Made by a program: the position numbers and the translations under genes | Source: a virus | Reading direction: 5' to 3' (one strand) | DNA length: 35,311 bases | Virus record (IMG/VR): IMGVR_UViG_3300035698_006303 | Location: 1-35,311 of that record | Notes under the pieces: generated by a model | The model's database searches: none | Told to the model about the DNA's origin: nothing | What the model saw: only the letters and a program-made list of their open reading frames with translations | In this document: piece after piece, positions 1 through 7,047 of the stretch | How positions within the stretch are numbered: position 1 is the stretch's first letter | How the letters are laid out: each line of letters starts with the position of its first letter

Positions 1-158
1 ATTTCGAGTCCATCGTCACGACGACTGTCGATGCTAAAGGTAAAGAAATAAAATCTGTTGGTTCTGTTTTTATTGATTTTTTAAACACTGTTGATATTAA
101 AAACGTTAAAAATCCATTTACAACTTATCAAAAAGGAAAGTCGAGGAGACCAAAATGA
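1..158 (+). CDS. 3' end of an unknown gene (truncated by the window edge)
   Basis: The third forward frame is open from base 3 to a TGA at 156-158 and encodes the last 51 residues of a protein; the other two forward frames stop early. The tail is hydrophilic and ends in a basic KGKSRRPK stretch. The stop overlaps the next start as ATGA, the same coupling used across the window, which supports it being a real gene end. No domain can be recognised from this fragment, so no function is assigned. Confidence 0.6.
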   Translation, partial: FESIVTTTVDAKGKEIKSVGSVFIDFLNTVDIKNVKNPFTTYQKGKSRRPK

Positions 159-364
159 AAGAATTTGATAGCGACAAAATTGCTCAGAAGACAATTAGTA
201 AGAAAGTACATAGTGCAAGAAAACGAGAGATTAGGAAACTATCTGTAGTAATGCCTGGTTTTAATAAAAAGTATTGCGGAGAATGCGGCTTTCGTATTCG
301 CGGCGAAAATCATTTAAACGGCACGCAACATCGTGGGCTATCAATCAGCCATCGAAGGAAATAA
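155..364 (+). CDS. Small basic protein with a putative CxxC...HxxxxxH zinc finger
   Basis: This encodes 69 residues. The first half is Lys/Arg-rich and helical in character. The C-terminal part holds C-G-E-C, then a His after eight residues and another after five (residues about 41-59), a spacing that resembles a C2H2-type zinc finger. The start overlaps the previous stop by four bases, with an AGGAG-like site (gaggag, 143-148) upstream. A nucleic-acid-binding role is an inference from basic charge plus the putative finger; I do not recognise the family. Confidence 0.6.
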   Translation: MKEFDSDKIAQKTISKKVHSARKREIRKLSVVMPGFNKKYCGECGFRIRGENHLNGTQHRGLSISHRRK

Positions 365-366
365 AA

Positions 367-702
367 ATGACAACTAAAACAAAACTAACATTAGACGAGA
401 TTTGGATCTTGTGCCTCCAGATGTGGAAATGGATTTCAGAAGTTTATGACGGAACAGCCAGTGTTTGTACACTAAAACACTGTTGGCTTAAAGCTAATGG
501 ATTTGAAGGCCTTACAGTATATGGTAACTGTTTCTTTTGTAATTACGATCCAGGTCTTTGCAAAAATTGTCCTGGGCGTTTAGTTGACGCGGATTTCTCT
601 TGTATAAATCCAGCTTATCCTTATGAGACTAATCCAGTAGCGTTTTATAAAAAACTTCTACGATTAAATAAGATACGAACGACTAAGGATGCTGAGAAAT
701 GA
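367..702 (+). CDS. Cys-rich phage protein of unknown function
   Basis: This encodes 111 residues from the ATG at 367, which has a GAAGGAAA site just upstream. An in-frame ATG at 274 lies inside the preceding gene and is less likely. The middle contains at least seven cysteines, including NCFFC, LCKNC and FSC, suggesting one or two bound metal ions. A Trp-rich N-terminus (IWILCLQMWKWI) precedes it. The gene ends in an ATGA overlap with the DUF4326 gene. No enzymatic motif is visible, so the function is unknown. Confidence 0.65.
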   Translation: MTTKTKLTLDEIWILCLQMWKWISEVYDGTASVCTLKHCWLKANGFEGLTVYGNCFFCNYDPGLCKNCPGRLVDADFSCINPAYPYETNPVAFYKKLLRLNKIRTTKDAEK

Positions 703-986
703 AAACTAAAGTAGTAAATGTGCACAAAGAATTATATGACGTTTGTATTATGCGTCCAGGTATTTATCAAAATCCATTTGTAACAGGTGTGCACGGGACA
801 CAGGAAGAAGTCGTCAAAAAGTTTCGCCACTATTTTAAAAACAGAATCCATGAAGACATGATATACTTAACAGCAGTCGGAGAATTAAAAGGCAAAAAGA
901 TTGGATGCTGTCATGATTCAAAACCATGTCACGGAGACATATACGTTGAATTTTTAGAAAAAGAAGGCGAATGGGCAGTTAATTGA
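699..986 (+). CDS. DUF4326 family protein
   Basis: This encodes 95 residues. The series MRPGIYQNPFVTG (residues about 18-30), TQEEVVKKFRHYF, ELKGKKIGCC and CHGDIYVEFL matches the recurring layout of DUF4326 proteins, which are common in phages and bacteria: an RPG..GNPF-like N-terminal motif, a short helix, then GK.L.C.C....CHGD. Its length is typical. The biochemical function of the family is not established. It is translationally coupled to the preceding Cys-rich gene by a 4-base overlap. Confidence 0.85.
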   Translation: MKTKVVNVHKELYDVCIMRPGIYQNPFVTGVHGTQEEVVKKFRHYFKNRIHEDMIYLTAVGELKGKKIGCCHDSKPCHGDIYVEFLEKEGEWAVN

Positions 987-1078
987 ATCAAGCACTTGAA
1001 AATTTCTTAGTTATTGGATGCTGTTTTTGGATCTTTGGGAGATTTTTCAAGATGATTAGAATTGCAAATAATAGATAG
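983..1078 (+). CDS. Possible 31-residue membrane peptide (TTG start)
   Basis: A TTG at 983-985 overlaps the previous TGA and opens a 31-codon frame ending in TAG at 1076-1078. The product has a hydrophobic stretch (FLVIGCCFWIFGRFF) flanked by polar ends, like other mini membrane proteins in this window. Support is limited: the start is TTG, no strong ribosome-binding site is seen, and the frame is short. It may equally be a spacer before the next gene. Confidence 0.3.
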   Translation: MNQALENFLVIGCCFWIFGRFFKMIRIANNR

Positions 1079-1096
1079 TAAATAGAAAGGTCAGTC

Positions 1097-1432
1097 ATGA
1101 AGCCAAAAGTTTTTATCCTACAAAAACAAAACAGATATGATATAAGTGCTGTAAAATTTTATAGTGACAACATCGTTTATATAATTAACGACGAACGTAT
1201 AAACCCATTTGACATTCAGGAGCTTACTGAATTAGTTAAGCACAGATTGATTATGAATAATTTCAATCCAGAAGTCGATCTGATATGTTTAACAGGGAGT
1301 TCCGTTCTACTCTCGTTGTTCTTAGCTACTGTTGTTGCACATACTGGCGGTGGCTATTCAAGTCTCAAACTCTTAATATACGATGCACGAAATAGTAAAT
1401 ACAAACTTCGCATTTTGAACTTTGGAGACTAA
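1097..1432 (+). CDS. Hypothetical protein
   Basis: This encodes 111 residues from an ATG preceded by AGAAAGGT (1083-1090). The sequence alternates beta-like hydrophobic strands and polar helices. Around residues 57-88 a segment VDLICLTGSSVLLSLFLATVV contains TGSS followed by a long hydrophobic helix. The TGSS-helix arrangement could belong to a small alpha/beta fold that binds a phosphate group, but this is speculative. It is the last gene before promoter copy 1, so it probably ends a transcription unit. Confidence 0.6.
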   Translation: MKPKVFILQKQNRYDISAVKFYSDNIVYIINDERINPFDIQELTELVKHRLIMNNFNPEVDLICLTGSSVLLSLFLATVVAHTGGGYSSLKLLIYDARNSKYKLRILNFGD

Positions 1433-1507
1433 ATCGGACGTAAAAAATATTTGCAAAATTCGAATATTTCTCTTTGCTTTTCGCCAAAATACGTTATACT
1501 TTGTGTA
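1433..1507 (+). promoter_or_regulatory. Phage promoter, copy 1 of 4
   Basis: A sigma70-like promoter with TTTGCT at 1473-1478, a 16-base spacer and TATACT at 1495-1500. It is preceded by a conserved 40-base upstream part beginning ATCGGACGTAAA. Over 68 bases it differs at only four positions from the copy at 11753-11820, far more similarity than core hexamers require. It faces the secreted-protein gene at 1631, leaving a leader of roughly 120 bases. Confidence 0.8.
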
Positions 1508-1630
1508 GAAGGTTGTTAATATTACTTGTACTATTCTTACAATGTTTGTTCTGGGAGGGAATTGAAAAACTTATGGGGCGATGTTACTATAATTCAAACA
1601 ACAATAAAACTTTTAACGAGGAGACTTAAA

Positions 1631-2587
1631 ATGAAGAAGTTAATTTTAACAATTTTGGTAATGGTGGCGATACTGGTATCAGCAGACGTGAGTTATGGAC
1701 AACGGTATTGCGGAGGTTCTGGTGATGAGATTACTAATATCGACAACAGCGTCACGGACAACAGCGTCACAAATGAAGGCGGAACTGGTATCGGAGTTGG
1801 CATCGGTATCGGCATCGGTGGAAAAGGTGGCGAAGGTGGAAAAGGCGGTAAAGGTGGAAATGCTGAAATAGGCGATATTACTATTAATGATGGTGATGTT
1901 ACTGTTCGCGTTCCTGTCACTGTTAATGATGGCGATGTTAGCCAAAATCAGGGCCAAGATCAAAATCAAGACCAAGATCAGGGCCAACTTCAGGGACAGA
2001 ACCAAAGCAATAAGAATACCATTATTATCCAAGATGCTACGATTCCGGCTCCACTGATGCAAGCTCCAGGCTTCTTAAATGCCAGTGAAAGCAACTATGG
2101 TATTTGGACGAACAGTAAATTAGTTGGGACATTTTCTATTCGTGAATTGTGCCGAATTGCTAATCCATCCAGAGCTTTAGGTTTGCTTTGGTACGAATGG
2201 ACGAAAAGTTTCCAGATTGAAATGTCCTGCCAAACTAAAGCAAAGAGAACATCATCTCTTCAGGTTTTTAAGACAGGGACAATTCTTCCTGTTGGTTTAA
2301 CTCCATTAGGTGGTGCACATGCAAGAGCACTGGAACTCCATAAAAGCGAGAGACAAGTTGCAGCAGCGTTAGGAGTTTATGCAACGATGCAAGGTGCAGA
2401 CGTGATGGTTGTAAAATCATTTTCAAATCCAGTTACCAAAAGCGAATCAGCTGTAATCGGCGGTGCTGGTGCGAGCGTCACTGGTGACGGTTCTATGATT
2501 AACAGTGCAGGTGGATTTGGCTGGGCAACAGCCGAACAGATGCATCGTTCTTTTGTAGTCGTGGAATTGTATCGATACGTTAAGTAA
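1631..2587 (+). CDS. Exported Gly-rich / Gln-Asn-Asp-rich protein of unknown function
   Basis: This encodes 318 residues from the ATG at 1631, which follows a strong ACGAGGAG site. The longer frame from 1526 would hide the signal peptide. Residues 1-23 form a Sec signal peptide: KK, then a hydrophobic core, then a likely cut after SYG. Residues 50-77 are glycine repeats (GIG, then GKGG/GEGG). Residues 105-128 are a low-complexity run of N, Q, D and G. From about 140 on, a soluble domain contains Ala/Gly-rich segments (AVIGGAGASVTG). It sits behind the strongest promoter type in the window and before a stable hairpin, so it is probably expressed at a high level on its own. A surface or envelope role, such as altering the host surface, is inference only. 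Confidence 0.75.
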   Translation: MKKLILTILVMVAILVSADVSYGQRYCGGSGDEITNIDNSVTDNSVTNEGGTGIGVGIGIGIGGKGGEGGKGGKGGNAEIGDITINDGDVTVRVPVTVNDGDVSQNQGQDQNQDQDQGQLQGQNQSNKNTIIIQDATIPAPLMQAPGFLNASESNYGIWTNSKLVGTFSIRELCRIANPSRALGLLWYEWTKSFQIEMSCQTKAKRTSSLQVFKTGTILPVGLTPLGGAHARALELHKSERQVAAALGVYATMQGADVMVVKSFSNPVTKSESAVIGGAGASVTGDGSMINSAGGFGWATAEQMHRSFVVVELYRYVK

Positions 2588-2600
2588 ATCATTCAAACAA

Positions 2601-2643
2601 ATTCAATACTGAGTAATTAAACTATCGTTACTCAGTATTGAAT
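2601..2643 (+). terminator. Post-gene hairpin, copy 1 (terminator or mRNA 3'-end element)
   Basis: A perfect 16-bp inverted repeat (2601-2616 with 2628-2643) around an 11-base loop, directly after the exported-protein gene. The inner arm ACTGAGTAA pairs with TTACTCAGT. Only AATTTTA follows, so it is a weak intrinsic terminator at best. Related hairpins follow two other genes with paired substitutions (3041-3095 and 13068-13124). Confidence 0.7.
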
Positions 2644-2665
2644 AATTTTAACGAGGAGAACAAAA

Positions 2666-3043
2666 ATGAAATTTACAAAATTGGCGATGTTAGTTTTAAT
2701 TGTAGGGATGCTGATTGGTGCAGAAGGTTGTTCAACAGCTATATCAAGAGCGAATTTCCAAGGGCAAGTTATCTGCTCAGGACAATCTGCGGATTCAGTT
2801 GAAAAATGTTTAGGTCAACCAGATAGGGTCGCTTCGTGCAGATACGATTGGTTTTGGGGCTATATGTGGTCACCAAAATCAAAAGCGATGGACCACGACC
2901 ATTGGGTTACAATATCAACTGCTGAAGTTATAGGCGGAAATATTTCAGAGTGGGTGTTTTTTGATCGTTTCTCTCCTGAATCATTAGTTTTATGGTTAAA
3001 GTCAGGGACAGTTGATCGTATGTGGCTTACAGGTTCCAAGTAA
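2666..3043 (+). CDS. Probable lipoprotein
   Basis: This encodes 125 residues with an ACGAGGAG ribosome-binding site. The N-terminus has Lys residues, a hydrophobic segment (residues 7-17) and Cys22 in the context GAEGC, an imperfect lipobox, so a lipidated or exported product is likely. The mature part has a short motif (CLGQPDRV) reminiscent of small periplasmic lipoproteins, followed by aromatic segments (YDWFWGYMW). It lies between two of the conserved post-gene hairpins, and the downstream one begins at its own stop codon. Phage-encoded lipoproteins often act in superinfection exclusion; that role is only inferred here. Confidence 0.7.
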   Translation: MKFTKLAMLVLIVGMLIGAEGCSTAISRANFQGQVICSGQSADSVEKCLGQPDRVASCRYDWFWGYMWSPKSKAMDHDHWVTISTAEVIGGNISEWVFFDRFSPESLVLWLKSGTVDRMWLTGSK

Positions 3044-3095
3044 ATCATTCAACACTGAGCAGACAGACGTTCGCTGCTCAGACTTAAGTGATTTA
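3041..3095 (+). terminator. Post-gene hairpin, copy 2
   Basis: Outer arms TAAATCA (3041-3047) and TGATTTA (3089-3095) enclose an inner stem CTGAGCAG (3055-3062) / CTGCTCAG (3074-3081). The stop codon of the lipoprotein gene is part of the outer arm. Compared with copy 1, two base pairs of the inner stem changed on both sides (T-A to C-G and A-T to G-C), so pairing has been kept. TTTATTTTG follows. Confidence 0.7.
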
Positions 3096-3111
3096 TTTTG
3101 GAGAAAACAAA

Positions 3112-3192
3112 ATGAAAGTATTACAATTTATAATTAATGTACTTATCGTAATTGGACTGGCGATGCTTATATGTGTTCTGATTGTTGAGTAA
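3112..3192 (+). CDS. 26-residue single-span membrane peptide
   Basis: An ATG at 3112 follows a GGAG site (3100-3103) at good spacing. The 26-residue product is almost entirely one hydrophobic helix (VLQFIINVLIVIGLAML, then ICVLIVE). It is the third exported or membrane product in a row behind promoter copy 1. Such peptides in phages often modulate host membrane proteins, but nothing here identifies a target. Confidence 0.6.
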   Translation: MKVLQFIINVLIVIGLAMLICVLIVE

Positions 3193-3219
3193 ATATAAAC
3201 TAAAACATGAGGAGAACTA

Positions 3220-3606
3220 ATGTTCGAGCAATTTGAAAAAATGTGGGAAGAAGCTTGCAAAAATCATATCGGCAATAGTAACGCAATGGAAATCGCACAG
3301 AAGGTGTGGAGAAAATGTTGCTTATGGGCATTACAGAAAGCAAACGAGAATATAACGCCCATCGAGTTTATGCAAGAACTTGCTAACGAAGCTGGCGTTA
3401 ATGTTGTTGTAGTTGGCAATAAATTAAAATGCGAAAGCCGTATTATTAAAGATCCGCGGAACATATTGCAACGGAGAATGTTACAGATTAGTTATAATAC
3501 AGCTCCATTTCCATCAGAAATCTTCAGTAAAAATTCAGATCCTATTGATGATGATTACTATCAAAGCGGAATAGATATAAGTGATTCTGATGATGAAATA
3601 AAATGA
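3220..3606 (+). CDS. Hypothetical soluble phage protein
   Basis: This encodes 128 residues with an ATGAGGAG site before the ATG. The N-terminal two thirds look alpha-helical (MFEQFEKMWEEACKN...KVWRKCCLWALQKA), and the last 25 residues are strongly acidic (DDDYYQSGIDISDSDDEI). An acidic tail on a small helical protein is seen in some phage host-interaction and ssDNA-binding proteins, but no family is recognised. It ends in an ATGA overlap with the next membrane-protein gene. Confidence 0.65.
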   Translation: MFEQFEKMWEEACKNHIGNSNAMEIAQKVWRKCCLWALQKANENITPIEFMQELANEAGVNVVVVGNKLKCESRIIKDPRNILQRRMLQISYNTAPFPSEIFSKNSDPIDDDYYQSGIDISDSDDEIK

Positions 3607-3779
3607 TAAATGAAACAATTAGCATTTTAAGATTCGTGTTGCTACTTTCTATTTGGATATTCATCTGGAAAGCAGTTCCACCATCGAGTTGTGTTTATAA
3701 AAATAATATGTGGTGGAGACTTACTCGTGTTGGTTTAATACTTGCGTCGATGTTAGTTATTCTTTGGCTGGGGATTTGA
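3603..3779 (+). CDS. Small two-span membrane protein
   Basis: This encodes 58 residues from the ATG overlapping the previous stop (ATGA), ending TGA at 3777-3779. Two hydrophobic segments (residues about 7-23 and 43-58) flank a short loop with KNNMWWRLTR. The size and topology would suit a small holin-like or membrane-anchoring protein, but no lysis enzyme lies nearby, so holin is only one possibility. Confidence 0.6.
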   Translation: MINETISILRFVLLLSIWIFIWKAVPPSSCVYKNNMWWRLTRVGLILASMLVILWLGI

Positions 3780-3786
3780 TAAGAAA

Positions 3787-3969
3787 ATGAAAAATTGCAT
3801 AGATTGTAATACAGAATTAACTGATGAAACACGAAGTCTTCATCAACCAGAAATTAGATGTTTGAAATGTTTTGAATCATTTTCTGATGGTGTCGAAGAA
3901 GTTCTTAAAAGTATGATAAAAGATATGGAGAATGAAGATGAAAGTAGCACAGAACTGTCAGAGCTGTAA
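3787..3969 (+). CDS. Small zinc-ribbon protein
   Basis: This encodes 60 residues. CIDC at residues 4-7 and CLKC at 25-28 form a four-cysteine zinc ribbon, and the C-terminal half is acidic (KDMENEDESSTELSEL). Its end overlaps the next gene by about 32 bases in another frame. The N-terminal motif resembles general zinc-ribbon regulators, but no specific role can be read. Confidence 0.6.
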   Translation: MKNCIDCNTELTDETRSLHQPEIRCLKCFESFSDGVEEVLKSMIKDMENEDESSTELSEL

Positions 3970-4648
3970 AGAGTTTTTTATTACAAAAGAAATATTAAAG
4001 ACTTGTCCTTTTTGTGATAAAACTTTGCCTGAAAAAGTAAAAACTGAGACTAAAGTTGTTGTAAAAACACAGCAGCCAGAAGCACTTCCAGCATTTACTG
4101 GCGAACCATCGACAGATATTATAAAAGAGTTTGTCGGCGTTCGTGAACAAGTTCAGCTTCTTTATAATTTGGTATATGGATTTCTTGGAAAAAATAATGA
4201 GCTTATTAAATCTAAGCAATTAAAGAGCGAAGAACTTTGCGATTTTGGTTTTATCTGCCGTGAGCTTGAAAATATATTAGACGAACTACGCAAAGAAGTA
4301 AAAGCAAGAAAAGAACTTTGTGGAAGCATCATAGCGTATCGACTTGTCCAAGCAGCCATAACGGATCCATCTATTAGTATGAAAGTAAAAGGGCAATTTG
4401 CTACTGGGATTCCAGATGTAAAGATGCAAGCGGGGTTGCCAAAGAAATTTACTGATGAATACTATCAAATTACAGACCATTTTAAAGTGCCTCGTGCTGT
4501 TGCAGAGTCAGGCGTATTAAGATTAGACTGGAAACAAGTTACAGAATTTTTAACTAAACAAATGAATGACGGAAAACCAATTCCTAAAGGTTTTGGTCGT
4601 CAGTATCCATTATATGTAACTGTTTATCGTAAACGGAAGGTGAAATGA
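3938..4648 (+). CDS. Zinc-ribbon protein with a helical central region, unknown function
   Basis: This encodes 236 residues from the ATG at 3938, chosen because GGAG at 3927-3930 stands seven bases before it; an ATG two codons earlier (3932) is too close to that site. The N-terminus has CQSC and CPFC pairs, a zinc ribbon. Residues about 60-130 look like long helices (REQVQLLYNLVYGFL...RELENILDELRKEVKARKE). The C-terminal part is mixed. The zinc ribbon suggests nucleic-acid or protein contacts. I do not recognise the family. Confidence 0.65.
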   Translation: MKVAQNCQSCKEFFITKEILKTCPFCDKTLPEKVKTETKVVVKTQQPEALPAFTGEPSTDIIKEFVGVREQVQLLYNLVYGFLGKNNELIKSKQLKSEELCDFGFICRELENILDELRKEVKARKELCGSIIAYRLVQAAITDPSISMKVKGQFATGIPDVKMQAGLPKKFTDEYYQITDHFKVPRAVAESGVLRLDWKQVTEFLTKQMNDGKPIPKGFGRQYPLYVTVYRKRKVK

Positions 4649-4649
4649 T

Positions 4650-4862
4650 ATGTCAGGATTCGATACTATAAAAAAATTCAGTGTTAGTAATCAAATGATA
4701 ATGGCAATTCATAAAATAAAACGATGTGCTTGGATTGCAGCGTTAAAATGGTATAAATCAGTCGCTGAAGAATGTGAAAAAGATTGCGTAACTGATAAAG
4801 ATTTTAGAACTTTATATTTTCATTTGAGACAAGTATTAGAAAACGAGATAAATGAGATGTGA
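4650..4862 (+). CDS. Hypothetical small protein
   Basis: This encodes 70 residues, with GGAAGGTGAAATGAT before the ATG. It is predicted to be mostly helical, with a Trp/Ala central helix (CAWIAALKWYKSVAEEC) and a second helix ending in the stop. It closes the gene run before the repeat-bearing spacer at 4863-5052. No family is recognised. Confidence 0.55.
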   Translation: MSGFDTIKKFSVSNQMIMAIHKIKRCAWIAALKWYKSVAEECEKDCVTDKDFRTLYFHLRQVLENEINEM

Positions 4863-4881
4863 AATAATATATTGGGATTTA

Positions 4882-4907
4882 AACATTTAATAATAATATT
4901 AAATGTT
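4882..4907 (+). terminator. AT-rich inverted repeat after a gene run
   Basis: AACATTTAA (4882-4890) pairs with TTAAATGTT (4899-4907) around an 8-base loop. It lies 20 bases after the stop of the previous gene and before a strong GGAGG site. It could be a weak terminator or a protein-binding dyad; its AT-only stem and lack of a T-run make intrinsic termination uncertain. Confidence 0.4.
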
Positions 4908-4932
4908 ATTAAGAAAAGAAGGAGGTAATAAA

Positions 4933-4968
4933 ATGCGTCTGAGTTTAAAAAACTCAATCAAGAATTAA
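4933..4968 (+). CDS. Possible 11-codon leader peptide
   Basis: AAGGAGG ends seven bases before an ATG at 4933 that opens a frame of 11 codons (MRLSLKNSIKN) ending TAA at 4966-4968. The ribosome site is one of the best in the window, yet the frame is tiny. GAGTTT and AAACTC inside it can pair as a small hairpin. It may be a translated leader controlling the gene at 5053, or the relic of a lost gene. Confidence 0.35.
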   Translation: MRLSLKNSIKN

Positions 4969-4970
4969 CG

Positions 4971-5019
4971 AACTAAGAACTAAGAACTAAGAACTAAGAA
5001 CTACGAATTACGAACTAAC
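4971..5019 (+). repeat. 7-bp tandem repeat, seven units
   Basis: Four perfect copies of AACTAAG at 4971-4998 are followed by AACTACG, AATTACG and AACTAAC to 5019. The repeat lies in an AT-rich spacer directly upstream of the replication block. It may be an iteron-like protein-binding array or a slippage-prone spacer; the perfect copies suggest recent expansion. Confidence 0.75.
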
Positions 5020-5052
5020 AATTTATGAACTTTTGAATTTGGAGAATTAAAA

Positions 5053-5922
5053 ATGAGTGACGAAAAAACGAACGGCGGTGGTTTAGCATCGCGAAATGAA
5101 ACAGCGATTAACAAAGTAAATGTTAATCCAGATTATCTTGCCAAATATATTGAGCAAGATGATAGTTTAGATGCTCTTAAAGAGCATCGAACGGTTCCGC
5201 GTTTCAAAATTCTGCAAGCTACAACTGAGCAAGAGCTTCTGGATAATTTTGGTGTCGGGACAGTCATTGTTCGTCCTGGCGACGCAATGATTTGTAAATA
5301 TAATCAAGATCCAAAATCATTTAATTTTGTACCTTTATTCTTCTTTGTTGAATGGGCAAAGTGGCGTGACATACGAGGCACAGGCCCGATGATTTTGGAA
5401 AGAACTCATGATCCTTCAAGTATAGTTGCGACAAATTCAAAAAATGCTAATGCTCGCAAAGAACTTTATGAAGGCCATGAGAATTTGCAAGATGCAGATA
5501 AGTTTTACTATGCTTATGTTGAGCATTTAAGATTTATCGGTGTTATTTATGGTGACCATCCGCTCGTCGGAACGCCTGTAACACTTTCTTTTGAAAGAGG
5601 CGAATGGGGCCAAGGTAAGAATTTCATCTCAGCAGTATCGCTTCGAAGACAAAATGTAAATAACGAGTCGAAACAAGTGCCTCTTTGGGCACAGGTTTGG
5701 AAATTAGGTACTGTTCATCATGCTCCAGATGCAACAAGAAAATGGTACGGATTCCAATTCGAGGCTGCTGAGCAATCCATTATTTTACCAGAAGAAGCTG
5801 AGCCGATGCAAAAACTTCATCTGGAATTTAAAGATTTGTTCGAGAAATCACGTCTGATGGTTATCGACGAGGAAGTTGTATCAGCCGACGATGCTTCAGT
5901 AAAAGCTAACAAAGAGTTTTAA
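5053..5922 (+). CDS. Conserved-looking phage protein, possibly ssDNA-binding (function uncertain)
   Basis: This encodes 289 residues with a TTGGAGAA ribosome site. After a flexible N-terminus come RPGDAMICKYN (about residues 74-84), a very aromatic segment (NFVPLFFFVEWAKW) and many mixed beta/alpha stretches. The C-terminus carries several acidic residues (VIDEEVVSADDA). Its position just ahead of kinase, deaminase and polymerase genes, its size and its acidic end would suit a single-stranded DNA-binding or recombination-annealing protein. I see no diagnostic OB-fold or RecT motif, so this is only a suggestion. It is followed by a strong terminator and so is probably well expressed. Confidence 0.6.
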   Translation: MSDEKTNGGGLASRNETAINKVNVNPDYLAKYIEQDDSLDALKEHRTVPRFKILQATTEQELLDNFGVGTVIVRPGDAMICKYNQDPKSFNFVPLFFFVEWAKWRDIRGTGPMILERTHDPSSIVATNSKNANARKELYEGHENLQDADKFYYAYVEHLRFIGVIYGDHPLVGTPVTLSFERGEWGQGKNFISAVSLRRQNVNNESKQVPLWAQVWKLGTVHHAPDATRKWYGFQFEAAEQSIILPEEAEPMQKLHLEFKDLFEKSRLMVIDEEVVSADDASVKANKEF

Positions 5923-5937
5923 TACATATAATTGAAA

Positions 5938-6019
5938 GCGGGCGATGATTGACAATAATAATTATGATGGTGAGCTATCCGACCGAAGAAAGTAGATAGT
6001 TTCATCGCCCGCGTTTTTT
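5938..6019 (+). terminator. Strong intrinsic terminator with a long internal loop
   Basis: An 11-bp GC-rich stem, GCGGGCGATGA (5938-5948) with TCATCGCCCGC (6002-6012), is followed after one G by TTTTTT (6014-6019). The 53-base interior holds a possible short helix (CTATC/GATAG). The stem and T-run are those of a rho-independent terminator, but the interior is much longer than usual, so it might double as a small structured RNA. Confidence 0.75.
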
Positions 6020-6030
6020 CTTGATGAATT

Positions 6031-6504
6031 ATGGCACAAAAAATAAAAAATAGAATAGGAATTCGATATAGTTATTTAATCGTTAAAGAATTTATTGGCA
6101 TGGATTGGAATGGACAAGGTTGGGTGTCACTTTGGAAATGTCTTTGCGATTGTGGAGATGAAGCCATAATAAAAGGCGGAGACTTACAAACTAAACATGT
6201 AAGAAGTTGCGGATGTCTTAAACGAGAAGTTGCGAATAAACAAAGAGGCGAAAATCATTCTTGTTATATTGACGGAAGATATTATAAAATTAAGAAGTTG
6301 AAAAGAAAGATTCGAAAACGTGATAATTATATTTGCCAAGATTGTAGTAAAACACAAGAACAAAGTTTAAAAGAATCTAATCGTATTCTTGATGTACATC
6401 ACATAGACGGCGATGATACAAATAATGTAGAAGAAAACATGGTAACACTTTGTCTGGGTTGTCATAACAAACGGCAACCCAGACATTTAATCAAGGGGAA
6501 TTAA
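6031..6504 (+). CDS. HNH homing-type endonuclease with N-terminal zinc domain
   Basis: This encodes 157 residues. The N-terminal half (residues about 8-63) is the small GIRY..L.V.EF...WKC.C.CG...SCGC zinc-binding domain often joined to HNH or AP2 modules in phage endonucleases, with Cys37, 39, 41, 60 and 62. The C-terminal half is an HNH nuclease: CQDC (102-105), DVHHIDGDDTNN with His123/His124, and CLGCH (141-145). It is the paralogue of the gene at 16396. It sits alone between a terminator and the kinase gene, as free-standing homing endonucleases do. It would nick or cut DNA at a target in related phages lacking the gene. Confidence 0.85.
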   Translation: MAQKIKNRIGIRYSYLIVKEFIGMDWNGQGWVSLWKCLCDCGDEAIIKGGDLQTKHVRSCGCLKREVANKQRGENHSCYIDGRYYKIKKLKRKIRKRDNYICQDCSKTQEQSLKESNRILDVHHIDGDDTNNVEENMVTLCLGCHNKRQPRHLIKGN

Positions 6505-6505
6505 T

Positions 6506-7045
6506 ATGTTAATTATCGAAGGCAGTGACAATCTCGGAAAAACTATTCTCGCAAAGAAAATTGTACGAAAAATCGCAGAGATGGGACTACCTGTTAAATA
6601 TGGTTGGATGACTCGTCCTAACGAGGATGTGTTTGATTTCTTCCTCGACTATCGCAAGCTATTAAATCCATTTTGCGTTCAAGATCGATTCCACATTAGC
6701 GGGCTTGCATATCATAATGATAAAATTTCTATTGAACGCCAACAAATAATAAACGGATGGATTCATGGGCTTGGTGGATTAATTGTCGTTCTTTATGCCA
6801 GCGATTATGACTGGTATAAGAAAAGATTAGAAAAAGACGAACGAGGGAATATTCTCACAGTTGATAAATTATGTACTGCAAACAAATTTTATACCAGATA
6901 TGCAGATAGAACTGAACGAAATAATTTTGATTATAGTTTTAATATTTTGCCACATGGATTTTCTAATGTAAATTATGTAGGTGATTGTGATGTAACAGAA
7001 TTGACAACAGACTGGTTATCCAGACGACATTCTTTGGGAGTTTAA
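6506..7045 (+). CDS. Thymidylate-kinase-like P-loop nucleotide kinase
   Basis: This encodes 179 residues. GSDNLGKT at residues 6-13 is a Walker A loop right after the first strand, as in dTMP kinases. VQDRFHIS (58-65) matches the D-R-[YF]-H signature that follows the substrate-binding region in that family. A charged lid-like region with KKRLEKDERG follows at about 108-117. The likely reaction is dNMP to dNDP phosphorylation, feeding dTTP synthesis next to the deaminase-like gene. The substrate cannot be fixed from the sequence, since phages also use this fold for modified nucleotides. Confidence 0.75.
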   Translation: MLIIEGSDNLGKTILAKKIVRKIAEMGLPVKYGWMTRPNEDVFDFFLDYRKLLNPFCVQDRFHISGLAYHNDKISIERQQIINGWIHGLGGLIVVLYASDYDWYKKRLEKDERGNILTVDKLCTANKFYTRYADRTERNNFDYSFNILPHGFSNVNYVGDCDVTELTTDWLSRRHSLGV

Positions 7046-7047
7046 AA

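Noticed and set aside
1679-2062. Reverse-strand open frames opposite the exported protein
   Set aside because: They arise from the low-complexity repeats of the real gene, encode improbable Ile/Asn- or Pro-rich products and lack ribosome sites; every supported gene is on the + strand.
5949-5954. Perfect TTGACA hexamer as a promoter -35
   Set aside because: No acceptable -10 hexamer is found 16-18 bases downstream, and it lies inside the terminator interior.
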